Below are positions 1-7,639 of a stretch of 15,672 bases of DNA, piece by piece. Source of the stretch: Mycobacterium sp. (GTDB lineage Bacteria > Actinomycetota > Actinomycetes > Mycobacteriales > Mycobacteriaceae). The stretch covers positions 1-15,672 of the forward strand of contig JAFAQO010000006.1 in NCBI GenBank assembly GCA_019246375.1, given 5' to 3'. The notes below the pieces were generated by a model. The model was not told the origin of the DNA and searched no databases. It saw only the letters and a program-made list of their open reading frames with translations. Each line of letters starts with the position of its first letter. Positions within the stretch are counted from its first letter, which is position 1. A program made the position numbers and the translations under genes.

Positions 1-617
1 TCTGCGCGGGCGCCGATTGGGTCGCTATCAATAGCGGTGCGCAATCACGTCCGCGCACGGGCGACATCGTCCGTCGTATTCCCCATACCGCCCATCGCGT
101 GATCGAACTGGTTCACACCATTCAGCTGCCGGTGGTGTGCAGCGTACGAGGATGGGCTGTTGGGCTCGGGTGCAATCTGGCGCTCGCCGCCGACTTCGCC
201 GTGGCTGCGACCGACGCCGTGTTCTGGGAGCCCTTTGTGGCGCGCGGATTCAGCCCCGATTCGGGTTCAACGTGGCTACTGCCCCGGCTGGTAGGCATGA
301 CACGCGCCAAGCAGATGCTGCTACTCGGCGAAAAAGTCAGCGCCGCCGACGCGGCGAACTGGGGGCTGATCCACCGAGCAGTCAGACCGGCGGAGCTCGA
401 CGACACCAGCGAGGAATTGCTGGCCCGACTGGCCTCCGGCCCCACAGTGGCGATCGGGCTCACCAAGCAGGCCATCCACTACGGCCAGCATGCGACATTG
501 AACCAGGCGCTGACACAGGAACTCTTCAACCTCGAACTGTCCTGCCGGACAATCGATTTCAAAGAGGGCCTGACGGCTTTTCGTGATCGACGCCCGCCGG
601 AGTTTCGCGGCCGGTGA
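1..617 (+). CDS. Crotonase-fold enoyl-CoA hydratase/isomerase, PaaG-like, 5' partial
   Basis: The frame is open from base 3, so the gene begins upstream of the window. The visible part starts CAGADW, the first oxyanion-hole element of the crotonase fold (acyl-CoA carbonyl binding), and continues through the second (GWAVGLGCN). The two glutamates of classical enoyl-CoA hydratase (rat Glu144/Glu164) appear replaced: GCNLALAAD puts Asn at the first site and FWEPF puts Phe at the second. The segment SPDSGSTWLLPRLVG instead resembles PaaG-type isomerases, whose catalytic Asp lies in a PDxGG/ST motif. The C-terminal helical part (KQAIHYG, then DFKEGLTAFRDRRPPEF) is complete and typical. An internal GTG at 99 would cut off the first oxyanion element and is not the start. 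A 40 nt gap precedes the next crotonase. An isomerase or isomerase-like role in a CoA-ester pathway is inferred; the substrate is unknown. Confidence 0.88.
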   Translation, partial: CAGADWVAINSGAQSRPRTGDIVRRIPHTAHRVIELVHTIQLPVVCSVRGWAVGLGCNLALAADFAVAATDAVFWEPFVARGFSPDSGSTWLLPRLVGMTRAKQMLLLGEKVSAADAANWGLIHRAVRPAELDDTSEELLARLASGPTVAIGLTKQAIHYGQHATLNQALTQELFNLELSCRTIDFKEGLTAFRDRRPPEFRGR

Positions 618-657
618 GGGCGCTCCGGGGTGCACGACTAAGTGAAGGGAAACGTGG

Positions 658-1479
658 GTGTCTGCAAAATCTTCATGGCCATACGACACCATCAAGTACG
701 AAGTCGACAGCCATAAAGCCACGATCACCCTGAACCGGCCGGATGCTCTCAATGCACTCAGCCCGCACATGATCGCCGAATTACGCACCGCCTACCAGGA
801 AGCCGAGAACGACGACGCGGTATGGCTGTTGATCGTGACCGGCACCGGACGGGCATTCTGCACCGGCGCAGACGTCAAGGCGATTCCCGGTGACGGCAAG
901 GTGATCAACGAACGGCCGTATCTGTCCACTTACGAACAATGGGAGGCACCGCAGGAGGGCACGCCGCCGTTTCGCACGATGGCCAAACCGGTGCTGGCCG
1001 CGATCAACGGAATGTGTTGCGGCGCCGGGCTTGATTGGGTCACCACCGGCGACATCGTCATCGCCTCGGATAGAGCGACGTTTTTCGACCCGCACGTCAG
1101 CATCGGATTGGTTGCTGGACGTGAGGTAATCCGGGTGGCCCGGGTGCTGCCGCGCTCGATCGCGCTGCGGATGGCGCTGATGGGCAAACATGAGCGGATG
1201 AGCGCCCAGCGCGCATATGAGCTCGGAATGATCAGCGAAATCGTTGCGCATGACCGGCTGCTGGAACGCGCCCATGAGATCGCCGACATCGTCAACTCCA
1301 ATGCGCCACTGGCGGTGCGGGGTACCCGGCTGGCCATTCTCAAGGGGCTCGACCTTCCGCTGCACGAGGCTGAGATGCTTGCCGAGTCCTTCCGTGAACG
1401 CAATCTCCACACGCAGGATTCTCTGGAGGGCCCCAAGGCTTTCGTCGAAAAGCGGGCACCGGAGTGGCAGTGCCGATGA
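658..1479 (+). CDS. Atypical crotonase-fold enoyl-CoA hydratase/isomerase
   Basis: This 273-residue protein has normal crotonase length. The GTG start at 658 is preceded by AAGGGA (645-650) about 7 nt upstream. The N-terminus has the usual ATITLNRPDALNALS strand and helix. Oxyanion-hole elements are FCTGADVK (about 67-74) and GMCCGAG (about 118-124). At the sites of the two classical hydratase glutamates I read Asp126 (GLDWVTTGD) and His146 (TFFDPHVS). A Glu lies ten residues after the His (Glu156), as in the next gene. The C-terminus FVEKRAPEW is the usual trimerisation end. It overlaps the next crotonase by 4 nt (ATGA), so the two are probably translated together. Family membership is clear. 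Whether it hydrates, isomerises or hydrolyses a CoA ester cannot be decided because the catalytic pair is not canonical. Confidence 0.9.
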   Translation: MSAKSSWPYDTIKYEVDSHKATITLNRPDALNALSPHMIAELRTAYQEAENDDAVWLLIVTGTGRAFCTGADVKAIPGDGKVINERPYLSTYEQWEAPQEGTPPFRTMAKPVLAAINGMCCGAGLDWVTTGDIVIASDRATFFDPHVSIGLVAGREVIRVARVLPRSIALRMALMGKHERMSAQRAYELGMISEIVAHDRLLERAHEIADIVNSNAPLAVRGTRLAILKGLDLPLHEAEMLAESFRERNLHTQDSLEGPKAFVEKRAPEWQCR

Positions 1480-2258
1480 GCTTCACGACCATCGTGCTCG
1501 ACATCGATGCCACCCACCAGGTCGCCACGATCACGCTCAACCGACCCGACCAGCTCAACGCGTTCAACCGCACGATGTGTGAGGAGATGGCGCAAGCCTG
1601 GCGGATCGTCAAGTTTGATGATTCGGTCAATGCGATCGTGCTGCGGGCGGCTGGCGCCCGGGCTTTCAGCGCCGGCCTCGACATGAAGACCCCGTACGGG
1701 CAACCCGAAAACGTCTGGAATCACGAGGATCCCGGCGAATCACTCAGCCCCAAGTGGCAGAAAATGTGGAAACCTGTGGTGTGCGCTGTGCAGGGTATGT
1801 GCACGGCCGGAGCGTTTTACTTCCTCAACGAGTCTGACGTAGTCATCTGCTCGACAGACGCGACGTTTTTCGACTCGCACGTCTCAGCTGGTTTAGTCTG
1901 CGCGCTGGAACCGATCGGGTTGATGCGCCGCATCGGTTTGGGCGAAACACTGCGATTGGCCCTGATGGGCAACGACGAGCGGCTCAGCGCAGAAACTGCA
2001 CTGCGGATCGGATTGGTATCGGAGGTGGTGCCACCCGACCAGCTTTGGCCGCGCGCTCACCAAATCGCGGCAACGATCGCGGCCAAACCACCCTCAGCCA
2101 CCCAAGGCACCGTGAAAGCGATCTGGGAGTCGCTCGACAAGCCCTACCGGGCCGCGTTGGAGCAAGGCCTCATCTATACCAGGCTGGGCAATCCCATCGG
2201 AACTGCCGAACTGGCGGCACGCACCGGCAGCCCCCCAGCACAGCCAAGGATCCGCTGA
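1476..2258 (+). CDS. Atypical crotonase-fold enoyl-CoA hydratase/isomerase, paralogue of the preceding gene
   Basis: The chosen start is ATG 1476, which overlaps the upstream TGA in ATGA and has GGAG (1461-1464) upstream. An in-frame GTG at 1464 would lengthen the overlap without adding a better binding site. The product is 260 residues. ATITLNRPDQLNAFN opens the fold, and FSAGLDMK (about 64-71) and GMCTAGA (about 107-113) form the oxyanion region. The two hydratase glutamate sites read Tyr115 and His135 (TFFDSHVS), with Glu145 ten residues after the His. The segments TFFDxHVSxGLV and LRLALMG are shared with the preceding gene, so these two are close paralogues; the first crotonase in the window is more distant. 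Its TGA shares one base with the ATG of the following ligase (TGATG). The exact reaction is unknown. Confidence 0.9.
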   Translation: MSFTTIVLDIDATHQVATITLNRPDQLNAFNRTMCEEMAQAWRIVKFDDSVNAIVLRAAGARAFSAGLDMKTPYGQPENVWNHEDPGESLSPKWQKMWKPVVCAVQGMCTAGAFYFLNESDVVICSTDATFFDSHVSAGLVCALEPIGLMRRIGLGETLRLALMGNDERLSAETALRIGLVSEVVPPDQLWPRAHQIAATIAAKPPSATQGTVKAIWESLDKPYRAALEQGLIYTRLGNPIGTAELAARTGSPPAQPRIR

Positions 2259-3757
2259 TGACTCACGCGCTCAGCCAGCGCATCTGCGACGTTTTCGGTC
2301 TGCAGCCCGACGCGCCGGCTCTGGAGTATGAGGGCCAGTGGCTGTCCTGGGGCCAGCTCGCCGACATCGCCCACCGGGTCGGCACACTCATCTATGAACA
2401 TGCCGATGGTCCACAACCTCAGATCGGCATCCTGTTGCGCAATCGGCCGACCCAAGTGGCCGCATTCCTGGGGGTGCTGCAGGTCGGAGCAACTGTTGTG
2501 GTCATCAACCCCTCCCACGGGGACGAGCGCAATAGAGCCGAACTGAGCACGCTGCGCCTTCCGCTGATCATCGGCGAACCCGGCGACGCGGTGACGCTGG
2601 CCACCACGGTCGGTGCCGCGACGGTGGCGTCGATTCCTGATCCGGCTGAACCAGTGCTGACGGCAGTCGGTATGCATCGAAATGATGCCGATGTACGGCC
2701 CGGGGTTGCGGTGCGGATGCTGACTAGCGGAACAACCGGACCACCCAAACGAGTAGACCTCACTTATGACATGTTGGCGCACAGCGTAATGGGCACGGAG
2801 CCTGACCGGTCACCGGCGCCCACGCAACTACGACGCGGCGTTGCGATTGTCAATTCGCCGCTGGTACACATCGGCGGCGTCTTCCGGGTACTGCAATGTG
2901 TCGTCGAGGCACGACCTTTTGTGCTACTTGAGCGATTCCAGCTGGATCGATGGGCCGAGGCGGTGCGCAAGCACCGACCGCGTGCCGTTTCGCTGGTGCC
3001 GGCGGCCTTAAGAATGGTGTTGCACTCCGATTTGCGCCGCGAGGATCTCCAGAGCATCCGCGCGGTGACGTCAGGCACCGCGCCGCTATCGGCCGACGAC
3101 GCCGACGCGTTCACCGCCAAGTTCGGCATTCCGGTGCTGACTTCTTATGCCGCAACCGAATTCGCAGGCGGCGTTGCAGGCTGGACGTTGGCCGATTACC
3201 AGAAGTATTGGCAGGTCAAACGCGGCAGTGTGGGGCGTGCCAACGTTGGATCGCAGATGCGGGTGGTCACTGACGACGGCACACCGCTCGGGCCCGACCA
3301 GGTCGGGCTGCTGGAGGTCAAGCCGGGACAATTGGGGCCCGCGACCGATTGGCTGCGCACCACCGACGTGGCGCGCATCGACGCCGACGGCTTTCTGTGG
3401 ATTGTCGGGCGCGCCGATCAGGCGATCGTCCGCGGTGGCTTCAAGGTAATGCCCGACGACGTCCGGATCGCGCTGGAGACGCATCCTGCGGTGGCAGGTG
3501 CCGCGGTGGTCGGGCGGCCCGACGCGCGCCTCGGGGAGGTGCCGATCGCCATGGTGGAGCTGCGCACCGCGAGGTCCGCGGATGCCGGCACACTCAGGAA
3601 CTATCTCGGTAACCGGCTGGCGCGCTATGAGATTCCGGCTGAAATCGCTATTGTCGACGAAATCCCGAGAACACCGTCGGGGAAGGCGGATCTGAGCGCG
3701 ATCCGGCGCTTCTTCAGCGGGAGTGCTTCCGCTGCGCAGAGCGACCATGTCGGTTAG
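2258..3757 (+). CDS. Class I adenylate-forming acyl-CoA ligase (FadD-like), first of three
   Basis: This 499-residue protein has the full set of AMP-binding motifs: P-loop MLTSGTTGPPK (about 154-164), the SYAATEF adenine-site motif, RTTDVARID (ribose-binding Asp), the hinge GRADQAIVRGGFKV, and the catalytic C-terminal Lys in PRTPSGKADL. It should activate a carboxylic acid to its acyl-AMP and then to its CoA thioester in the cytosol. It is shorter than most FadD proteins because the N-terminal domain has a trimmed segment before the P-loop. An odd detail is Arg in PPKRVDLTY, where most members have Gly after the Lys. Start ATG 2258 shares one base with the previous stop. The frame is open further upstream, but only through the preceding crotonase. 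It is clearly less similar to the next two ligases than they are to each other. The substrate is unknown. Confidence 0.92.
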   Translation: MTHALSQRICDVFGLQPDAPALEYEGQWLSWGQLADIAHRVGTLIYEHADGPQPQIGILLRNRPTQVAAFLGVLQVGATVVVINPSHGDERNRAELSTLRLPLIIGEPGDAVTLATTVGAATVASIPDPAEPVLTAVGMHRNDADVRPGVAVRMLTSGTTGPPKRVDLTYDMLAHSVMGTEPDRSPAPTQLRRGVAIVNSPLVHIGGVFRVLQCVVEARPFVLLERFQLDRWAEAVRKHRPRAVSLVPAALRMVLHSDLRREDLQSIRAVTSGTAPLSADDADAFTAKFGIPVLTSYAATEFAGGVAGWTLADYQKYWQVKRGSVGRANVGSQMRVVTDDGTPLGPDQVGLLEVKPGQLGPATDWLRTTDVARIDADGFLWIVGRADQAIVRGGFKVMPDDVRIALETHPAVAGAAVVGRPDARLGEVPIAMVELRTARSADAGTLRNYLGNRLARYEIPAEIAIVDEIPRTPSGKADLSAIRRFFSGSASAAQSDHVG

Positions 3758-5375
3758 CTCGCCCACGGTCGGGGAAATTCTGCGACAGCAAGCCGACTGT
3801 CGAGCGGATCACCAGTTGCTGGTCTGCGACGCCGAACGCATCACGTACGCAGAGGCCGATCGCCGTTCGGCTCAACTGGCATGCGGGCTGATCGCCGTCG
3901 GGGCGGGCAAGGGTACCCACATCGGACTGATCTACCCCAACAGCGTTGCGTTTGTTGTCGGCATGCTGGCGGCGGCACGCATCGGCGCCGTCGTTATCCC
4001 ATTCTCCACCTTCGCCACCGCACGAGAGATACACGAGCAACTACTCGACAGCGATGTCCAATTTCTCCTTGCCGCCGCGTCTTACCGCTCGCACGACTAC
4101 GTGCAGCGGCTGGCCGAGGTGTTTCCCGAGTTTGGGGCGGACTCCGATGATCGGCTGTTCGACACCGCTGCACCGCAGCTGCGCCAGGTTGGCATCAGTC
4201 ACGATGCCGGCAGTGCACAGCGCGTCCATGACATCGATCGGATCTACCGGCTAGCCGAGACTATCGATTCCACGCTTTTGACAGCAATCGAAAACGATGT
4301 CGACGGCTCGGATCCCCTGGCGATCATCTACACGTCGGGAACCACGAGCAGCCCCAAAGGAGTGGTACACACCCACGCCGCGCTGCTCCGCCACCAGGAG
4401 AACCTCAACGCGATCCGCGGCCTGACCGCCGCCGATCGGCTGTTCTGCAATTCGCCCTTCTTCTGGATCGGCGGATTTGGATTCGCGCTGCTTGCCACGT
4501 TGGTCGCCGGATCGACGCTGGTGTGCTCCAACAGCGACGACGCCGCCGAGGTACTCGACCTACTCGAAATCGAAAAGCCCACGGTCACCAATGGTTTCGT
4601 CGCCGGAATCGCTCACTTGGCAGGGCACCCGAGTTTCGCCAGCCGTGATCTGTCGTCGATGCGCCGCGGCAACCTGTATCCGATCATGGCGCCCGACGTG
4701 CGGCCGGCCGATCCCGAATTGCGGCACAACATGCTTGGCTTAACCGAGGCCGGAAGCGTGGTGCTGATCAGCGCGGACGAGAGTGACCAACCCGAATATC
4801 GGCGCGGATCCTTCGGCAAGCCGGCGCCCGGTTTCGAAACCAAAATCGTCGATCCCGAGACCGGTCATTGCGTCGAGACAGGCGAGCTCGGCGAGTTGTG
4901 TATCCGCGGGCCCTACTTGATGCAGCGGTATTACAAGCGCAGCAGGGAAGATTGTTTCGACACCGACGGCTGGTTTCACACCGATGACCTGGTTGTCGCC
5001 GACCGCGACGGCTTCCTCTATTTCGTCCGCCGCCGCGGCTCGGTGATCAAAACGGCCGGTGCCAACGTCGCGCCCGCCGAGGTGGAGAACGCGATCGCCA
5101 AGGTCGCTGGCGGCGCCCCGGCATACGTGCTGGGCATCCCCGATACTGAGCGCGGCGAGGTGGTCGCCGCTGTGGTCGTGGTGGAGAACGGCGGGCATTT
5201 TGACGAGACCGCGCTCCGCTGCGACCTCGCGTCCGAACTATCCGCGTACAAGATCCCGAAGCGGTTTGCGGCGGTGTCGGCGACCGAGGTCCCGCTATTG
5301 CCCAGCGGCAAAGTCGACCTGCGGCAACTCAAGCAGGTATTCGATGCAGGAGGACGCCGCACTGACTGTCGATAA
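3747..5375 (+). CDS. Class I adenylate-forming acyl-CoA ligase (FadD-like), second of three
   Basis: This 542-residue ligase has P-loop IIYTSGTTSSPKGVVHTH (about 193-210), the FFWIGGFGFALLATLVAG core, the LGLTEAG adenine-site motif, GWFHTDDLVVADRDGFL with the ribose-binding Asp, the hinge RRRGSVIKTAGANV, and the catalytic Lys in LPSGKVDL. It should form an acyl-CoA from a free acid using ATP. Start ATG 3747 lies inside the last codons of the upstream ligase (11 nt overlap). An in-frame GTG at 3723 is possible but would deepen the overlap. The ribosome binding site is weak, consistent with translational coupling. Shared wording with the third ligase (KGT..GLI.PN, RIGAV..P.ST, PFFW.GGFG) marks the two as paralogues, probably a tandem duplication that has diverged. 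The substrate cannot be named. Confidence 0.91.
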   Translation: MSVSSPTVGEILRQQADCRADHQLLVCDAERITYAEADRRSAQLACGLIAVGAGKGTHIGLIYPNSVAFVVGMLAAARIGAVVIPFSTFATAREIHEQLLDSDVQFLLAAASYRSHDYVQRLAEVFPEFGADSDDRLFDTAAPQLRQVGISHDAGSAQRVHDIDRIYRLAETIDSTLLTAIENDVDGSDPLAIIYTSGTTSSPKGVVHTHAALLRHQENLNAIRGLTAADRLFCNSPFFWIGGFGFALLATLVAGSTLVCSNSDDAAEVLDLLEIEKPTVTNGFVAGIAHLAGHPSFASRDLSSMRRGNLYPIMAPDVRPADPELRHNMLGLTEAGSVVLISADESDQPEYRRGSFGKPAPGFETKIVDPETGHCVETGELGELCIRGPYLMQRYYKRSREDCFDTDGWFHTDDLVVADRDGFLYFVRRRGSVIKTAGANVAPAEVENAIAKVAGGAPAYVLGIPDTERGEVVAAVVVVENGGHFDETALRCDLASELSAYKIPKRFAAVSATEVPLLPSGKVDLRQLKQVFDAGGRRTDCR

Positions 5376-6927
5376 TCTGGTGCGGTGTCGCGCCGCCCAG
5401 CACGGCGACAAACCGATGGTGATCGACCCGGTTTGCCGGCTCAGCTACCGCGAACTTGAAGCCAGCACAGAACAATTGGCTGCGACGTTTGTCCACGCCG
5501 GGGTCGGTAAGGGTACTCGGGTCGGACTGATCATGCCCAACGGTGTGCGGTGGGTGCAAGTCGCCCTCGCGCTGACGCGTATCGGTGCGGTGCTGGTTCC
5601 GTTGAGCACGCTGCTGCAGTCCCGGGAACTGCTGGCCCAGTTACGGGTCGCGTCGGTGCAGTTTCTGGTCAGTGTCGAAGAGTTCCGCGGTCACCGGTAT
5701 CTGGATGATCTTCGGTCGGCGTTGGGCAAGCCGGAGCTCTGCGACAGCACGCTGGGGCATCCGGAACTCCCTGCGCTGCGGCAGGTTTGGCCGGCTCATC
5801 GGTTAGCCGATGTATGCGCGAGCAAGGGGGCCCGCCGGATCGTCGACGCACTCACCGCAACAGTCACCCCGAGCGACCCAATGGCGATTATGTTTACCTC
5901 GGGCAGCAGCGGACCGCCCAAGGGCGTCGTGCACTCGCACGGCAATGCTTTGGGCGCGGTGCGATCGGGTCTTGCAAGCCGGTGCATCGATTCCGACACC
6001 CGGCTGTATCTGCCGATGCCGTTCTTCTGGGTAGGTGGCTTCGGCGGCGGTGTGCTGTCGGCACTACTGGCCGGTGCGACTCTGGTGACCGAAGAAACTC
6101 CCTGGCCGGAAACAACACTGCGGCTCCTGGAGCGGGAGCGGGTGACGTTGTTTCGCGGCTGGCCCGATCAGGCCGAAGCTCTGGCACGACACTCACGCAC
6201 GGTAGGAGCCGATCTTTCCGCATTGCAGGCGGGCAGTCTGGAAGCACTACTACCGCCCAAACAACGCGCCGAGCCGGGAGCCAGGGCCAAGCTATTTGGC
6301 ATGACCGAAACTTTCGGACCTTACTGCGGCTACCCTGCCGACACCGATATGCCGAGATCGGCCTGGGGAAGCTGTGGTAAGCCGTTCCCCGGCACCGAGG
6401 TCCGCATCGTCGATCCCGACAGCGCACAGCCGCTACCGACGAAATCGATTGGGGCAGTCCAGGTCCGAGGACCACATATCCTGCGCGGGATCTGCCGGCG
6501 CACTCAAGAAGAGCTGTTCACGGCCGACGGCTTCTACCCCACCGGCGACCTTGGCCATCTCGACGACGACGGCTTCCTGTTCTATCACGGCAGGTCCGAT
6601 GACATGTTCAAAGTCAGCGGCGCCACCGTCTACCCCGGCGAAGTCGAAGAGGCGCTGCGGCTCATCGAGGGTGTCGAGAATGCTGTGGTTACGCGGATTC
6701 CTGGCCCACAAGACAACCGGGTGGGTGCGGCGGTGCTGTGCAATACCAGCACCATGACCGTCGAGCGGCTGGGCACTTCGGCCCGTTCCCTGCTCAGCTC
6801 GTTCAAGATTCCGACGGTCTGGTTGCTGGTGGACTCCGACGACGCCATCCCACGCGGACCCACCGGCAAGATCGACATGCGCCGGCTACGTGAGATATTG
6901 GCCGACAGGGAGCCCGAGCCGTCTTAG
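5344..6927 (+). CDS. Class I adenylate-forming acyl-CoA ligase (FadD-like), third of three
   Basis: This 527-residue ligase starts at ATG 5344, which gives MQEDAALTVDNLV. The start lies inside the upstream ligase and gives a 32 nt overlap. The frame is open further upstream, but only in the shadow of that gene. Motifs: P-loop IMFTSGSSGPPKGVVHSHG (about 182-200), the FFWVGGFGGG core, the KLFGMTETFG adenine-site motif, GFYPTGDLGHLDDDGFL with the ribose-binding Asp, the hinge GRSDDMFKVSGATVYPGEVE, and the catalytic Lys in PTGKIDM. All elements needed for acyl-AMP and acyl-CoA formation are present. It is the last gene of the plus-strand operon, and its TAG overlaps the stop of the convergent regulator by 4 nt, leaving no room for an ordinary terminator between them. 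Paralogue of the second ligase. Confidence 0.92.
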   Translation: MQEDAALTVDNLVRCRAAQHGDKPMVIDPVCRLSYRELEASTEQLAATFVHAGVGKGTRVGLIMPNGVRWVQVALALTRIGAVLVPLSTLLQSRELLAQLRVASVQFLVSVEEFRGHRYLDDLRSALGKPELCDSTLGHPELPALRQVWPAHRLADVCASKGARRIVDALTATVTPSDPMAIMFTSGSSGPPKGVVHSHGNALGAVRSGLASRCIDSDTRLYLPMPFFWVGGFGGGVLSALLAGATLVTEETPWPETTLRLLERERVTLFRGWPDQAEALARHSRTVGADLSALQAGSLEALLPPKQRAEPGARAKLFGMTETFGPYCGYPADTDMPRSAWGSCGKPFPGTEVRIVDPDSAQPLPTKSIGAVQVRGPHILRGICRRTQEELFTADGFYPTGDLGHLDDDGFLFYHGRSDDMFKVSGATVYPGEVEEALRLIEGVENAVVTRIPGPQDNRVGAAVLCNTSTMTVERLGTSARSLLSSFKIPTVWLLVDSDDAIPRGPTGKIDMRRLREILADREPEPS

Positions 6928-7637
6928 CGGTGCAGACGTCCGCGCCGACGAGAGTTTGGACGGCTGGCCTCGTCAACCACGCCGCGCTCAATCAGGTGGT
7001 CGATCAACGGCGTTGCACCAGCCGCAAGATGCTCCGACATGGCTTTGCGGGCGAGTTGAGCGTCATGTTTCTCCAGCGCGGCCAGCACTCGGCGATGATC
7101 CTTGATCGACTGGTCGGGCCAGCCGCTGATGGTGGGAAACACTGAATCCGGTGCGTAGCGGGTGATCTGGGACATCAGTTGAGCGAGCTTGGGCGAATCA
7201 GCGGCAACGTTGATGGCGCGGTGGAAATCGTGATTGAGCCGGACCGCTCGCTCGTCATCGTCACCGGCATAGGCATTCTCGAGCTGCGCCTGGATCTCTT
7301 TGAGCTCGCGCAGTTGGTCATCGTCGATGTTGATCGCGGCCCGCGCAGCGAGCTCGCCGCCGACATGTGCCTGCACGTTGGCGACGTCGGCGAGATCTCG
7401 CCCCGTCACGGGCAACACGACAAAGCCACGGCGCGGCTGCTGCGCAAGTAAGCCCTCGGCGCGAAGCTCGAACAACGCCTCACGCACCGGGGTGACGCTG
7501 ATGCCTAATTCGGCGGCCAGCTGGTCCAGACGCACATACTTCCCGGCCGCGTAGGTGCCGTCGAAGATCCGCTTGCGGACAAAGCGCACAACGTCCTCAG
7601 ATAGCTGGGGCCGCGTAACGAATTCCGGAATGCTCAC
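6924..7637 (-). CDS. GntR-family transcriptional regulator, FCD (FadR-like) subfamily
   Basis: This 237-residue protein has an N-terminal winged helix (about 10-77) containing VRLDQLAAELGISVTPVREALFELRAEGLL and the wing RRGFVV, typical of GntR DNA-binding domains. The rest is an all-helical FCD ligand domain. The usual metal or ligand cluster is visible as Asn135 and His139 (LNHDFHRAI), His181 (KDHRRVLAAL) and His203 (MSEHLAAG). The first ligand is Asn where many relatives have Asp. The GTG start at 7637 lies 2 nt after the stop of the CoA-transferase/dehydrogenase gene, so the regulator is the last gene of the minus-strand operon and its level should follow that operon. By analogy with FCD regulators of acid catabolism, it probably senses a pathway acid or CoA ester and binds a short palindrome. 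The AT-rich palindrome in the divergent promoter near 12060 is the best local candidate. Confidence 0.92.
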   Translation of the reverse strand: MSIPEFVTRPQLSEDVVRFVRKRIFDGTYAAGKYVRLDQLAAELGISVTPVREALFELRAEGLLAQQPRRGFVVLPVTGRDLADVANVQAHVGGELAARAAINIDDDQLRELKEIQAQLENAYAGDDDERAVRLNHDFHRAINVAADSPKLAQLMSQITRYAPDSVFPTISGWPDQSIKDHRRVLAALEKHDAQLARKAMSEHLAAGATPLIDHLIERGVVDEASRPNSRRRGRLHR

Positions 7638-7639
7638 GG

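Noticed and set aside
321..1724. Long open frames on the minus strand opposite the crotonases (up to 264 codons)
   Set aside because: They are shadows of well-supported crotonase genes in GC-rich DNA. They show no recognisable domain or ribosome binding site, and their length is expected from third-position GC bias.
2045..2257. Upstream extension of the first ligase frame
   Set aside because: It lies entirely inside the preceding crotonase, and its translation has no similarity to ligases. ATG 2258 fits the TGATG coupling.
5059..5343. Upstream extension of the third ligase frame
   Set aside because: The translated extension is Arg/Ser/Pro-rich shadow sequence over the C-terminal domain of the second ligase. 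The natural N-terminus begins at ATG 5344.
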